A stretch of DNA of 64,000 nt from Sorghum bicolor (lineage: Eukaryota; Streptophyta; Magnoliopsida; Poales; Poaceae): assembly GCF_000003195.3 (NCBI RefSeq), contig NC_012873.2, forward strand, positions 9,633,894 through 9,697,893, given 5' to 3'. The position numbers were made by a program, and so were the translations under genes. This document shows positions 32,491 through 44,143 of this stretch, one piece after another; position 1 is the first letter of the stretch, and every line of letters begins with the position of its first letter. The notes beneath the pieces were generated by a model. The model was not told the DNA's origin, did not search any database, and was given only the letters and a program-made list of their open reading frames with translations.

Positions 32491-32909
32491 GAATTATTCT
32501 TACAGAATCTAGAGTTAGAGTGTTATTGTGACTTGTGAGGCAGTGAGAGTGAGTCTGAGACATTTGATACTTGGTTTGTAATAACTTTGAACAATTGAAC
32601 CTTTTAATTGAATGAGCTGGCCGTACTCTTTTCCTTTCTAGGGTTTTATCTCACGAGGTGTGAGTTTTACCTAGAAAAGTTTTTAATGAGGCGGCATTGC
32701 ACGAACAGCTCAAATATTTAATCATCTTGAAATTTAATTTTTTTGCTTTTAAATTTATATCTATCTTCATTGGAGTTTTTATTTATTATGGGCCACGGGC
32801 TGGCCCGATACATATTCGGGCCACGTGCTCTTCAGGCTGACTACGGCCCGTAAATCGGCCCACGTGCCGTGCCTAGGCCGACCATTGGGTTGCTCATTTT
32901 AAGTGTGGC

Positions 32910-33200
32910 CGCCGCGGCAGATGTCGCCGGGGGGTTCCACATGCCAGAGAGAACACGGGATTAATGCAGTTGCAGATGCAGAGAAGTCGGCAGCGGAATC
33001 GGCGCTGCGGGTCCGCGGGAGTACACGACACAAGACAAAGACTTGGCAGTCGCACTCGCAGCGCCCGCGGCGCACGAGAGCACCGAGAACGTCACCGAGG
33101 CCGCCGTCTGAAAGCGAAAAGCCCCTTTGCGGCCTCTCGCTTTCTCCCCAACCCGAACCACAGCCCACAGCAGTCAGCAGCAGACCCTCTCCATCCATCC
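32910..33200 (+). promoter_or_regulatory. Proximal promoter and 5' UTR of the NHL gene
   Basis: These 291 bp separate the hAT target duplication from the NHL ATG and are GC-rich, with CCATCCATCC just before the start codon. No clear TATA box is visible. Original sequence further upstream now lies left of 26,820. Confidence 0.5.
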
Positions 33201-36200
33201 ATGGGACTGAGATCCCCGCTCCTGCTCGTTCTCCTCCTCGCCGCCGCCGCCTTCCGGCCCGGCGCGGCCGCCTTCGCCCCTCCCACAGGTTCGCTCGCTC
33301 GCTCGCTCGTTCGTCGCCGCTATCGTTCCCTGTTGAAATGCGGCCCGATAGGGGGCGATTCGATCCCGAGTTTCTATCTACTAATACGTATACTCCTTAC
33401 TGCCTTTTGTGCCGCGCGCAGGCAGCATCGTGAAGCAGCTGTCGTCGGTCGTCAGGTGGCCGCGGGGCGGGGGTCCCTCGACGCACGGGCCCAAGCTGCC
33501 CGGCCACTCTCAGTATGCCGGTGAGTCGCCGTCGCTCCCTGGTTCACCTGCGGTCTGCAGAATCCCTCGCGCGATAAGAGGGGGCTTGCGGTTTCGATTT
33601 TTGTTGTTCGCACCGATTGCTGCTGTGGGACGCGCACGGCTTCCGCTTCTATTATAATTACAGATGATTGATGAACACGATTCCACTCCACTAGCGACTA
33701 GTGTTTCCCGAGAGGAAAAACGATGAGTGGGGAATAATAGAGAGCACAACAAAAGGGGGAGATAATGGGAGGGAGGGAGGATATATATAGAGACAGAGAG
33801 AGGACGAGCTCCGACGTCTTTTGAATTTCTCGCTGATAATTATTTCAGTATTATTCGCTTTCAGTTCATCTGGCCCTGTATTGGGGACATATATAACTTG
33901 CTAAACCACCAAAGACAAACCCCAGCATGGCCAACATAATGATTCTGAAGTTTGCTCATGCTGCCCAGATCCAGCAGAGACTCAACTGATTTGTATTCTT
34001 GCTCATTGCGGCCTAAGCTGTTGATCATACATTACCGCAGCTGCTGATATTTGTGCTTTTGTTCTGTTTCTTGCTCATGGTGTTCGACTATTTTGGCAGA
34101 TGGCCATGTGGGGGTATCTCTGCAATTTGAGAGCGGCTACTTTGTAGAGACACTTGTTGAGGGTGACAAACTTGGTGTCACGCCGCACACCATCAGAGTG
34201 TCTCCTGTTGAGGGTGGAGAGCTCCTTGCAGTCGACTCAGCACATAGCAACATTGTGCGGATAACCCCGCCACTTTCTGAGTGTATGTTCTCTTCCTGCC
34301 ACCTGTTTGGTCCTTTTTTTTTGACATAACTCACAGTTAACATGATTATGGGTTAGGAAGGCTTAAAGAACAAACTATAGCATTTTGAGCCACCTTTCTT
34401 TGGAATGCTAGTGTTAATATCCATGCATACTAAGGCTACACTGTTACTAGCAATGATTGAATAACTGGTCTTTCCAAATGTAATGTCACTCTGCTCTTAA
34501 GTCTCCCTGTGCCATCATTGTATGACTTGGTCATGGGTACAACGATGGGTTATGATCAAATCATATAGTAATAGGTGAAGTTCTGGTTTCCAGTTAATTA
34601 ATAGTATGGATATTTAGGGAAGTGCCATGGACAGGTAAAATGAAAACTGAAACATGCATCAATGTTTAAAGAAGTATGATACAAATGCTGTAAACATAAG
34701 TCCAGCAGTGTAGATTGATAATAGGTCCTCTGCAGATAGCAGGGGAAGACTGGTCGCTGGTTCTTTCCAGGGTCATTCTGGTCATATAGATGGTAAACCA
34801 AGTGATGCCCGATTCAAGCGCCCCACAGGCGTTGCCGTGGATGATATGGGCAATGTTTATGTTGCTGATACAGCAAACTTGGCGATTCGAAAGATTGGAG
34901 AATCAGGTGATCAGTAGTTAAATAGATATACGGTTCATGCAATAGTTGTGTTAAGTGTTAACAGTTGGTGAATGAAAATTCTGTTCAGGAGTGACCACCA
35001 TTGCGGGTGGGAAATCGAATATCCCAGGCTACAGGGATGGCCCCAGTGAAGATGCAAAGTTCTCTACAGACTTTGACGTGGTGTATGTGAAGAAAATGTG
35101 CTCTCTTCTGGTTATTGATCGTGGAAATGCAGCCCTTAGGAAGATTTCTCTTCCACAAGAAGACTGTACTTACCAGGATTCTGCGCTTCTATCTTCAGGT
35201 CCATTCTCTTTCACTTGTTTCTATTTCCTGTACAGTACATATAGATGTTTATGATAAGGATTTATGATAAGGAAAGGTAACAATCCAACTCATCAATTGT
35301 CATGTTCTTGAGGTGATGAGGTCCGTGAGGAAAGGCTCATGCCGATATGGTTAGTTGTAGAACAGAAGTAAAATCAGTGTTCCAAAAGGCGCTACTAGTA
35401 GGAGCGCTTATGCGCTAGGCGAAGGGGTGCTGCCTTGCCTAAGGAGGGCGTGACCAGGAGGCAGCAAGTGACGGGCGGAGACTGGGGCACGGCTGGGAGG
35501 AAGGCAGGCGGGCTGCGGACGCAGCTGTGAGGGGCGGGTGGGTGCTGAGGTCCGGCGGCAGATGCCGGCGCTATGGACGGCAGCGTAGACAGCGGACGTG
35601 CATCAACGGAGACGGCAGGCGCTGCCAGGGGGTGGATGGTTGTGGAAATTGCAGGCGCAGCCTACAGGAAGCGTACAGCGACGGAGATGAAGGGAGGAAG
35701 CGAGCGGCGACAAAGCAGAGTCGAGGACTTGGTGCTTCGCGCATCCGGCTGGGTGGGAGGAGGCAAAGGGATAAGTTGTGGTAGATAAGGTGGGCTGGGC
35801 TCTTTGATGGGCCTTCTATCACACTTTAGGTCCATATGTCTCCTGTTTTTTTTCTTTTATTTAAGGTAATATACGCATTTGTATAAAACACCTAGCCTCG
35901 CCTAAGCTCTAGGCAGTGACCTTCCGCCTAGAAACCGCCTAGCGCCTTTTGGAACATTGAGTAAAAATCTGTCAAGTGTTGTGCTTAAGCCTTTTCATGG
36001 TCCTGTACTGAATTATTATCCATGATACTAAACATAGGGGTTAAAGGGAGAATAGTAAAATCTTTTGGTACTTTCTATTTACAATTACATCTTTCCCTTT
36101 TGGGATCAGTTTTTTCAAGTCCACTAGATTATACTTTCTTGGCTTCAATAAGCTGACCTCCCATACGGATGTATCAGACATTCAGACTATGGATGTCTTT

Positions 36201-38429
36201 TAAAAAACTGAGGTGGCATGATTGGAGTTAAATCAGAAGGTTGAATAAATCAAGAAATGCAAAAGTTAGATGCTGACTTATAACTGTGTCCAGTAAATGC
36301 TATACACAATACTGTATGATCCATGTAAGAAATGATACACTTCATTCCTCATATGCCAGAAGTATAATTCTCTATGCTATATGCATATGCTCTGCCATAA
36401 AGCTGATTATCACTTGTATGCTGTCACCATAATTTTGTTGTGAGTCTAGGCTTCAAGTAGATGTGAGAAGAACATTTCGAACCATATAATATTCTTGAAA
36501 GACAAAGTAAATGGAGATTTCTGGTAGTGCTTATGTGTCGTTTAGTGTATGAGGTACAAGAATTGGTAGTACTTTTATATTGGCCCCCTTCTCCTTTTTC
36601 TTTTGCTTCTGATGTTGTAAAGCTATCTTTCCATGCCCTACTTGATGGCTAAACTAATGGTCCTGATAGATCAGTTTAGGAAAACTGGGATAACATATGT
36701 GCCAATGTGTCTCTTAGTTTTGAAATGCCTTATTTGAAGTTCTTTTATACATATTGATATTCGCCTTAAAATTCTTCTGATCCTCTTTAATTAGTCATGA
36801 TGTAGATGCAATATCCCTTTCACACCCTTTTAGAAGAACATAGATGAGAAGACCACTTTCTCTCCCTTTTAGAATAGCATTGATGGCATCAATGACATGA
36901 TTACTTTCTCATCCTTTTAGAAGAACATGTTAAATCATTCTTTCCATTCACGTCTCTTTTGAATAGTATCAAAGAGGTCATAGGTGCATTTGCTATATTT
37001 TGATTTTAATACTGAACATATTAGTGGACTGTAACTTGGGATGATTGGTTCTGCCATATCCCTGTATCTTACATGTTGAGATTTATCTGCAAAAATCCTA
37101 GCTTCTTTGTCTGAGTTCTTAGTTCTGTTTGTCTACCATAAATTTTGTTATCATTGGATACCATACATGTAGTTATCTGAATATCGATCTTTTGCATTGC
37201 TCCTTCAAATTGTCCGTGTACTTGATCCGTGAGTAATTTCATGCTGATTATCTGGCAAATGTATCAGTATTGATGGGTAGTAATTCACTTGTCCATGTTC
37301 TTGGGGCCTGTTTAGTTTGCTCTCCACCGGAGTTGCCTGGCCCAGGCAGCGCTCCCAGGCGTCCGATTTCGGTCTCCTGGCAGGCATCTGCCTGGCAGGG
37401 CGCAATCCAAACACACTGTTGATCTACGATTTGCGAAATTCAGTTCCATGCTTTATCACCAGTATTGTTTTGTTCATACACAGATCTCATATTGGTCATT
37501 GGTGCTGTTGTGGCTGGATATATCTTTTCTGGTTTCCAACATGGGTTTGGATTCTCAGGCTCCGAGAAGGTAGTTATTTGTGTATGCTGGCCCTGTTCAT
37601 TTTTACATAGATGTTTCCACTTCATATGTGTATTTGTAATCTCCTTAAAACTTGGCATCACAGTATTCCTAGTCATACTGCTTAAATAGCACCTTGTTCT
37701 TTCTCAATTTTATAATGGACTGAAAATGAAAAAAAAAACTGCTAATGTAGTAGTTTGTTTCGGTTGATGCCATTGTAGGTAGAGGCACCTGAAAACGAGC
37801 AGCATGAGAGCAGCACAATTGGGAAGCCACCTCTGGTTGTGGAGAGCCTGAAAGAGGAACCAGGAGCTGGATGGCCATCCCTTGGGACGCTTATCGCCGA
37901 TCTCCTGAAACTTGCTATTGAGGGAGTGGGGAAACTACTACTCAGTGTCGTCCCTCAGCGCATGCAACATGGAAAGAAGAAAACAGATCTCACTCCGCTG
38001 AGGGACAGGCTGGTGATGCCCGAGGACAGAGAGGAGACCCCAGCAGCACAGAAGCTCAGCAGCACGCCAATGAGGCCCGAGACAGTCCATGCCCCTAATG
38101 CTGTCCCTGAGACAGCAGTAAAGGCCCAGAAGAGCATCAAGTCATCCTCCAAGTTCAGGGATTCAACCCTGTCAAGCAAGCACAGGTCCTCTAAGAGGCA
38201 GGAATACGCAGACTTCTACGGCACCTCCGAGCCCGCACCAGTAGGTGCCAAGGTCCCAAAGGACAGGCTCCGCCACCGTCACCACCGTGAGAAGAGCGGG
38301 GAGGTCGCCTACGGGGCCGCCCATCCCGATCTGAAGCCCGCGGAAGCGAAGCCTGCTGATTACAGTGATCCCAAGTACGATCCCTACATGAGGAGCAAAT
38401 ATGCTGCCGAGAGTGGCTACAGGTATTGA
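33201..38429 (+). CDS. NHL-repeat membrane protein
   Basis: Seven exons with consistent GT..AG borders and phases (33,201-33,288; 33,422-33,520; 34,100-34,282; 34,736-34,906; 34,989-35,198; 37,484-37,569; 37,779-38,429) give 495 residues. An N-terminal signal peptide (LLLVLLLAAAAF, residues 7-18) is followed by a beta-propeller-type segment. The clearest NHL repeat is RPTGVAVDDMGNVYVADTAN (152-171) followed by LAIRKIG, with a second partial one ending in VIDRGNAALRKI. One membrane segment (LILVIGAVVAGYIFSGF, 252-268) precedes a C-terminal tail rich in Lys/Arg/His and Ser with YADFYGTSEP. This matches plant NHL-domain proteins of unknown biochemical role. Topology suggests a propeller outside the cytosol and a basic cytosolic tail. 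Intron 5 (2.3 kb) has a nonautonomous hAT and a small MITE. A 6-kb hAT sits just upstream. Confidence 0.85.
35375..35959. mobile_element. Nonautonomous hAT element in NHL intron 5
   Basis: The ends CAGTGTTCCAAAAGGCGCTA and CAATGTTCCAAAAGGCGCTA (right end inverted) pair, and the flanks AGTAAAAT (35,367-35,374) and AGTAAAAA (35,960-35,967) match at seven of eight positions, a hAT-type duplication. The 585-bp interior is GC-rich and non-coding. Confidence 0.8.
37304..37416. mobile_element. Short Tourist-like MITE in NHL intron 5
   Basis: GGGCCTGTTTAGTTTGC at the left and GCGCAATCCAAACACAC at the right are inverted, with CCTGGCCCAGGCAG and CTGCCTGGCAGG motifs inside. It ends 67 bp before exon 6. 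Confidence 0.55.
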
Positions 38430-40022
38430 ACAGCCAAAGGAACTCATCTTCCCCCTTGCCATCTACCTGGCAATGTTGTAGTGTGAGCCAGCGTCCACAA
38501 GGGCAAAGCGAGGCGCAACAAAGCTGCTGCCGGTGCTGCTCATGCCCATGAGATGTGGCAAGTAGTCATCCTGTGGTTAGGTGAACCGTGGACGGGAGCC
38601 TGTGTGGACTGGCATCTGGTTGGTTTTAGGATGCTAAAATGTAATTTTTCGCAGAGGGCGACATGTAGCCTTGCAGCAGTTTTGATTTCGATCTGCTGTT
38701 AGATGTATCCATCCATCCATGCCTGCCTGTGGGTTGCTTGAGCTGGAGACCTGCGGTGCGTGTCGGCACCTGACAGGAGGTGACACCTCGTGACAGGTAA
38801 ATAAACCCTTTGCCGCCGAATCGGTGAGTCCCAGGTGCTCTGCTCTGCTCTGCTCTGCTCTGCTCTTGCCTGGACCTGGACGTCTTGTTGATGCTGCGTT
38901 GTACCCTTGCTGTTCCTGAAAGCGAGGCCTCGTTTCCGTTTCGGTCTGCTGGTCCAGTTCTGCCAAAGCTGTAACCATCCAAGGTCGACCTGGCGCCGAA
39001 AGAAGCGAGGCCAAGTGGTGGTGTGTAGTCTCTGTTGTACTCCATGGCGCGTGCCTGCACTGCACTGACTGACCAGCTTCGGCGTGGCATGTGATGGGAG
39101 AAGAACACCTCCATTTAGAGAATTCCGAGGTCGCCAGTGGTGGCCAGTCAAAGGGACGGGGGCTCCAAGTCCAAAAGGTAGGCCGGATTGGTGACCTGGA
39201 CGCGATGTGTAGGCCGTTACGTAGACCCGTGTGTCTATCGCGACTTTTGTTTGTTTGGCATCAATCATGTTCTAGTAGTACGTAGCTGGACACCACACTT
39301 GGGGTTGGGAGTCGTGTGTGATTGGAACCTCCCCACCCAAAACCCAAATCGGTGGTGGTCCTCTGCTCTCTCCTCGGATCCTCTCCTCTCTCTCTCCAGA
39401 CAGCCATGCATGAACACAGGATGGAAGGATAGATAGGTCTTCATCCAAATGTTGGTATTCGGGCGCGGTGCTCGTGTTTTTTAAGAAGAGCCGAAGGTGC
39501 TGCCGCTAGCGAGTTGGAAAGGTGTAGCGGCCATTCAAAAAACAGTTTCGCCTTCGTTGTTGTGGTGAAAAAAAGATTGGCCGAGCACCACTGCGCGACA
39601 ACGATAGGAGAAAAACCTGGGTTCCAAAGCGCTGGCTGCTGTCAACCGGGCATGAAACCTGCAACGTTCAGCCTGTTCGTTTCGCTAATAAATCATGACT
39701 GAAAATACTATTAGCTGATTTGTTACTATAAAATTATTATGAACAAGCTGGGTCGTCGGAGTAGGTCGATGAATGCATTGTCTTGCTTGGACTAGCTAGC
39801 TAAAGTATTTGTGCTCAAGTGAAGTCAAGCGGGTTGGTGGCACGGCAGGGGGGAACGCGACGCGAATTGGGTGTGCACCTCGGCATGCATGTGCCTCTGA
39901 TCGATAGATGCATGCATCACAACCATTTGGAAAATTTGCTGCCGTGACGCGGGCGCGCTGTCCGTCAGTCAGAACACGACGAGCTTGCACCGGCGTCGTC
40001 TCGCCCGTCTACTCTGATAAAC
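38430..40022 (+). other. NHL 3' UTR and intergenic DNA with a CTCTG microsatellite
   Basis: Sequence after the TGA at 38,427 is probably 3' UTR for a few hundred bases. A (GCTCT)n microsatellite is at about 38,836-38,867. A MITE-like piece (TGTTCGTTTCGCTAATAAAT) is near 39,675. No other gene is supported. Confidence 0.45.
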
Positions 40023-40252
40023 TCCTTGCTTAGTTCCGAAAAGTAAAAAGTTTTCGGTACTGTAGCACTTTCATTTGTTTGTGACAAATATTATCCAATC
40101 ATGGACTAACTAAGATCAAAAGATTCGTCTTGTGATTTACAGCTAAACTGTGTAATTAGTTTTTGTTTTCGTCTATATTTAATGTTTCATGCATGTGCCA
40201 CAAGATTCGATGTGATAGAGAATTTTGAAAACTTTTTGGTTAAACAAGGCCT
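40023..40252. mobile_element. Tourist-like MITE (GGCCTT family)
   Basis: The left end is slightly degraded (CCTTGCTTAGTTCC), the right end is TTAAACAAGGCC, and the family core is complete. Confidence 0.8.
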
Positions 40253-40323
40253 ATGCCATTGCGACGGGAGAAGGCGGCGTAGTAGGGATTAGCGACAAAA
40301 GGACTGCATGCTACTTTGGCTTC

Positions 40324-40565
40324 GGCCTTGTTTAGTTCTGAAAAGATTTCGGATTTCGGTACGGTAGCACTTTCGTTTGTTTGTGACAAATATTATTTAA
40401 TTATGGACTAACTAGGATCAAAAGATTCGTCTCGCGATTTCCAGCTAAACTATGTAATTAGTTTTTACTTTCGTCTATATTTAATGCTTCATGCATGTGC
40501 CACAAGATTTAATGTGACGAGGAATCTTGAAAACTTTTTGCTTTTTGAGGTGAACTAAACAAGGG
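40324..40565. mobile_element. Tourist-like MITE, first of an adjoining pair
   Basis: GGCCTTGTTTAGTTCTG and GTGAACTAAACAAGG ends. It runs directly into the next copy, sharing the terminal GG. Confidence 0.85.
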
Positions 40566-40794
40566 CCTTGTTTAGTTGGCAAAATTTTTTGTTTTCAGCT
40601 ACTGTAGCATTTCGTTTTTATTTGACAAACATTGTCCAATCACGGAGTAACTAGGCTCAAAAGATTCATCTCACAAATTACAGATAAACTGTGCAGTTAG
40701 TTTTTATTTTCGTCTATATTTAATGCTCCATGCATGCGACCAAAGATTCGATGTGACGGGAAATCTTGAAAATTTTTGCGAACTAAACAAGGCC
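40564..40794. mobile_element. Tourist-like MITE, second of an adjoining pair
   Basis: GGCCTTGTTTAGTTGGC and GCGAACTAAACAAGGCC ends with the usual core. It abuts the preceding copy without a spacer, so one inserted at the edge of the other. Confidence 0.85.
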
Positions 40795-41443
40795 AAGGCC
40801 TTCGTCCTCGTTCAGCTGAGCTGAGCTGAGGTCATGGCATCGTACGCCCTCTCAAGGAATTTTTGTAAACGTCGGTCGGTCCTAGGTTCTGCTCGCTCCG
40901 ATCCGGTAATCTGTCCTTGGCGATGGCGACCGGTTGTTGCGGTTCGTCCATCCCGGAGAAACCGTGTTCACATCGTACTAATCGAGCCGTCCCTGATTCG
41001 CTAATGAATGGTCATTCAGACGTACTGAGTAAGTCATCATCATCTGCAACTTTTAGCAAATCTACAATTCTACGTGTATAAACTTTTTACATATTCGAGA
41101 AGAATAACTCTAGGTGTGTTTTATATATTCTTCGGCCTCTTGTTCGCATAGCTAGCATATGTTGGTGAGTTTAAAATGGTAGAACATCAATTTTATAACA
41201 AAAAACTTCATGTAGTCAGATAGGTAATTATTGTGTGCATGCATTCAGGCTCTCGATTGTTGCACTGATAATGCGATTATCGGCGTCTGTAGCAAAGGTG
41301 ATCGACCATGCAGTTTTGGGCGACGACTCCAGTGCAAAACGATCACATTCCACATGGTGGTGGCTGCAAAAACGTTATGTATGTATATGTTTTTTTAATA
41401 GTTACTAGTAAATTTACTCGTGTGTTGTGAGTTGTAATAGGAA
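40795..41443. other. Intergenic DNA, nothing recognised
   Basis: No gene or complete element is seen. Confidence 0.45.
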
Positions 41444-41451
41444 CCATTACG

Positions 41452-41675
41452 CAGAGGCAGAGCCAGGGGCTAGCAGGGGTCATGCCCACCCCCACAAAAA
41501 ACAGGGAAAAAATTAAATACCCTTATTAATAATACAATACATCATACTTAACTCATATTTTATCATAATGTTGTGATTATTTTTGCTATGAACACTGTTT
41601 ACATATTTATCACACATATGATGTGTCATTATGTTTGTCTAGACCCCCTAATCAAAGTTGTTGACTCCGCCTCTG
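41452..41675. mobile_element. hAT-type MITE (CAGAGGC ends)
   Basis: CAGAGGCAGAGCCAGGGG pairs with the reverse complement of the right end (CAGAGGCGGAGTCAAC). The flanks CCATTACG and CCAATAAG agree at six of eight positions, consistent with an old 8-bp duplication. The 224-bp interior is AT-rich. Confidence 0.65.
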
Positions 41676-41683
41676 CCAATAAG

Positions 41684-42829
41684 TATAATAATATGACTCT
41701 GTATCATCGCTACATGCGAGTTGTTCTAACTTGTATCAAGTTAGCTATTTATCGAATCAAGAATTGGTCTTTCTTTATATGTGGTGACTATTTTGGATAT
41801 TGTGCTGCAGAGATAAATTTCTTTAGGCTGGATTGGAGAACAAATATCGTAAGACCTTAACTCGCTGTTTGAGAAGTCGTTGGACCATCGACTGAACCAA
41901 GTTTCACTATGAGAAGTTTTATTCCTAATCGGATAAAAATACATCATCACTAACTTAGTGATAAGAATCTTTACTTCTTAGGAAAGAGTCAAGGTCTTTA
42001 TTTTTTACACTTATTATTTTTGGTGGAACGGGATAAAAATGGTTCAAAAAATCATGAAAAACTAAAATTAAAAATTGGGATGTATGACCGTAAGCAATGA
42101 AATAAAAAGTCAGCCTTGATGGAAAACAACAACGCGAGAGTAAAATGAACATGAGTTCGATTGAAAAATGGCCTGGTGAGAAAGTAAATCGAACGTGAGT
42201 CGTTTAAGATTTTGCCCAGATGAAAAAAAGGACGACATAAGTTAACACTCAAAAAATCATCCATGTAGCCTCAATACAAACGGAAAAATTGTTGGAGTCG
42301 AATTAGATGGATGGCAGAAGATGAAGAATTTTTTTCTCTTAATTAACAAGCGTGGAACTAGCCACAAAAGCTAGATCAATTCCCGTGATCATAAAAAAAT
42401 AGGTTTGTCAAATTTATATTTGCTTACTTTCTACTTTATTTATTTTTTATATTTCTATTTCAAGTAGGCTTCCTATTCGATCACGCTATACTAGCCAAAA
42501 AGCATCGTATGACAGAAGGAGTCTACTTGGATTAGGATTCCTATTCAAGTTACCTTAAGAAACCCCATATATTAATGTAATAAAATAGTAGTGGTCTCTA
42601 GTTCGCAAAGTTAGTTAAAGAAGGGCCAAACGAAAAAATAGGTGAAAAGAAATTTTGCCTGTTTAATATTAGGTATATAGATTATATATGGGAAATTATT
42701 ATTAGTAACACATGTTCTAATGCCACAGTGTATGTCGTTATGGACTTTTGGCACTGTGTGTGCCTCTATCGGAATACTTGCATGTTATAAATAGGCTCTA
42801 ATATGTTATTGATCGAGCGGATGTGCACT
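41684..42829. other. AT-rich intergenic DNA, nothing recognised
   Basis: Only short frames occur. The left limit of the copia element to the right is not sharp, so some of this could be element or flanking sequence. Confidence 0.4.
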
Positions 42830-43765
42830 AGGGCTAGGGAGCTTCCATGAGTTTGGTTTAAGCTTGCACATATGCATGGATTAGAAATTTGGGAGATTTA
42901 TTACTACCAAAATGATGCTAAGGTATATAGAATGGACCTTTGAAGCGTGATACCAATCGGAGTTGCCAATATACCATCCTTAGCACCAATGTAGCTAGAC
43001 ATACATCAAAAACTCAAGATGCCTCGTGAGATCATATTATATATCTAGATACCACATGTAAATAATACTCTATGCTAGAATTCAAAACATCATTCAAGTT
43101 CTTATTTCTTGCAAGCACTAATCAAACAAGAGTAGTGAATTTAAACTTGCAATGCAACACCTCATTATGTTAATGCACATTCAAATGCAACAAATGGTTT
43201 ATGAGCTTGCTCCCCCTATTAAGTTTTAATTTATCCCTTTCCATTTTCAAAAGGTTTTCTCTTCCCTTTAAGCACTTATATTTTCTCCCCACTTAGGACT
43301 TATCTTTGTTTCTCTCCCCCTTCGTCATCAATGACCACAAAGGTTTAAATTTTAGTGAGAATTAAGTCAATCAATGTGAGGGTTAAATTGTGGTTCAATC
43401 TAGATCACTTGCCTAGAATATGTAATTTGGTTTGATCCAAGGACAAGCTTTTTCACACCTCATGAAGTATAAGGGTTATCTTGACCATGTTGAATTACAC
43501 ATCATAAGCTCATATTCTAGATTCAACACTAGGCTTGCAAACTCACAAACATGTCGTATGCTACCACTAGATCAATCAATCATAGGAGCAATAGTGGTAC
43601 CATACATACATCCAGTCCTTTTGATTTTCATGAATGAGCCTATTGTCATGCAAACATGTCTATATGTTCTAATCATGTCCTTAGCAAAGTATGAATGCTA
43701 TGTCAACCAACTTTACCTTGCTCTGTTGGAGGAGAGTCATGTCATATAGAAATATAGGAGTGCAC

Positions 43766-44143
43766 TCATCTCAAGTTGGAGAAGTCAAGTATGTTCAATT
43801 CATTTCTCAACTTGCAAAATCTCTTCTCATCAAGTGGCTTTGTGAAGATGTCGGCTAGTTGATCTTCGGTGCCAATGCTTTCAATGCAAATATCACCCTT
43901 TCGTTGATGGTCTCTTATGAAATGGTGCCTTATGTCAATGTGCTTGGTTCTTGAATATTGAACCGGATTTTGTGTCATCTTGATTGCACTCTCACTGTCA
44001 CATAGCAAAGGCATATTCTTGAATTTGATTCCAAAGTCATTCAAGGTGGCTTTCATCCAAAGTAATTGTGCACAACAACTACCGGCACTAATATATTCGG
44101 CTTCAGCGATTTAAAGTGCAACAATATTTTGTTTCTTTGATGA
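43766..44143 (-). pseudogene. Copia RNase H remnant
   Basis: The minus strand shows KNMPLLCDSESAIKMTQNP and RTKHIDIRHHFIRD followed by DQLADIFTKPL, diagnostic of copia RNase H. A stop or frame break separates it from the reverse transcriptase piece above 44,144. Confidence 0.8.

Larger units (their letters stand above)
26828..32901 (+). mobile_element. Complete autonomous-type hAT transposon, interrupted by a solo LTR
   Basis: A perfect 8-bp duplication AGTGTGGC flanks the element (26,820-26,827 and 32,902-32,909). The ends are imperfect inverted repeats: TAAACTTGAGCA at the left and TAAAATGAGCA read inward from the right. Sub-terminal regions on both sides are packed with GGCACGG/GCCCGTG-type motifs in opposite orientations, as in other plant hAT elements. 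The interior holds one intact transposase frame (30,295-32,490). A 2,423-bp solo LTR with its own duplication lies at 27,048-29,470, leaving 3,646 bp of hAT once the LTR and one duplication copy are discounted. A TATATAA (29,494-29,500) just after the LTR probably serves transposase transcription. Confidence 0.9.

Noticed and set aside
33092..33752. Minus-strand genes opposite the NHL first exons
   Set aside because: They are antisense shadows of GC-rich exon 1-2 sequence, whereas the plus-strand splice structure is consistent over seven exons.
37839..38429. Separate small gene encoding a basic 196-residue protein
   Set aside because: It is the last exon of the NHL gene: the acceptor at 37,778 and the phase match exon 6.
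38836..38867. Regulatory repeat after the NHL gene
   Set aside because: It is a simple (GCTCT)n microsatellite with no sign of function.
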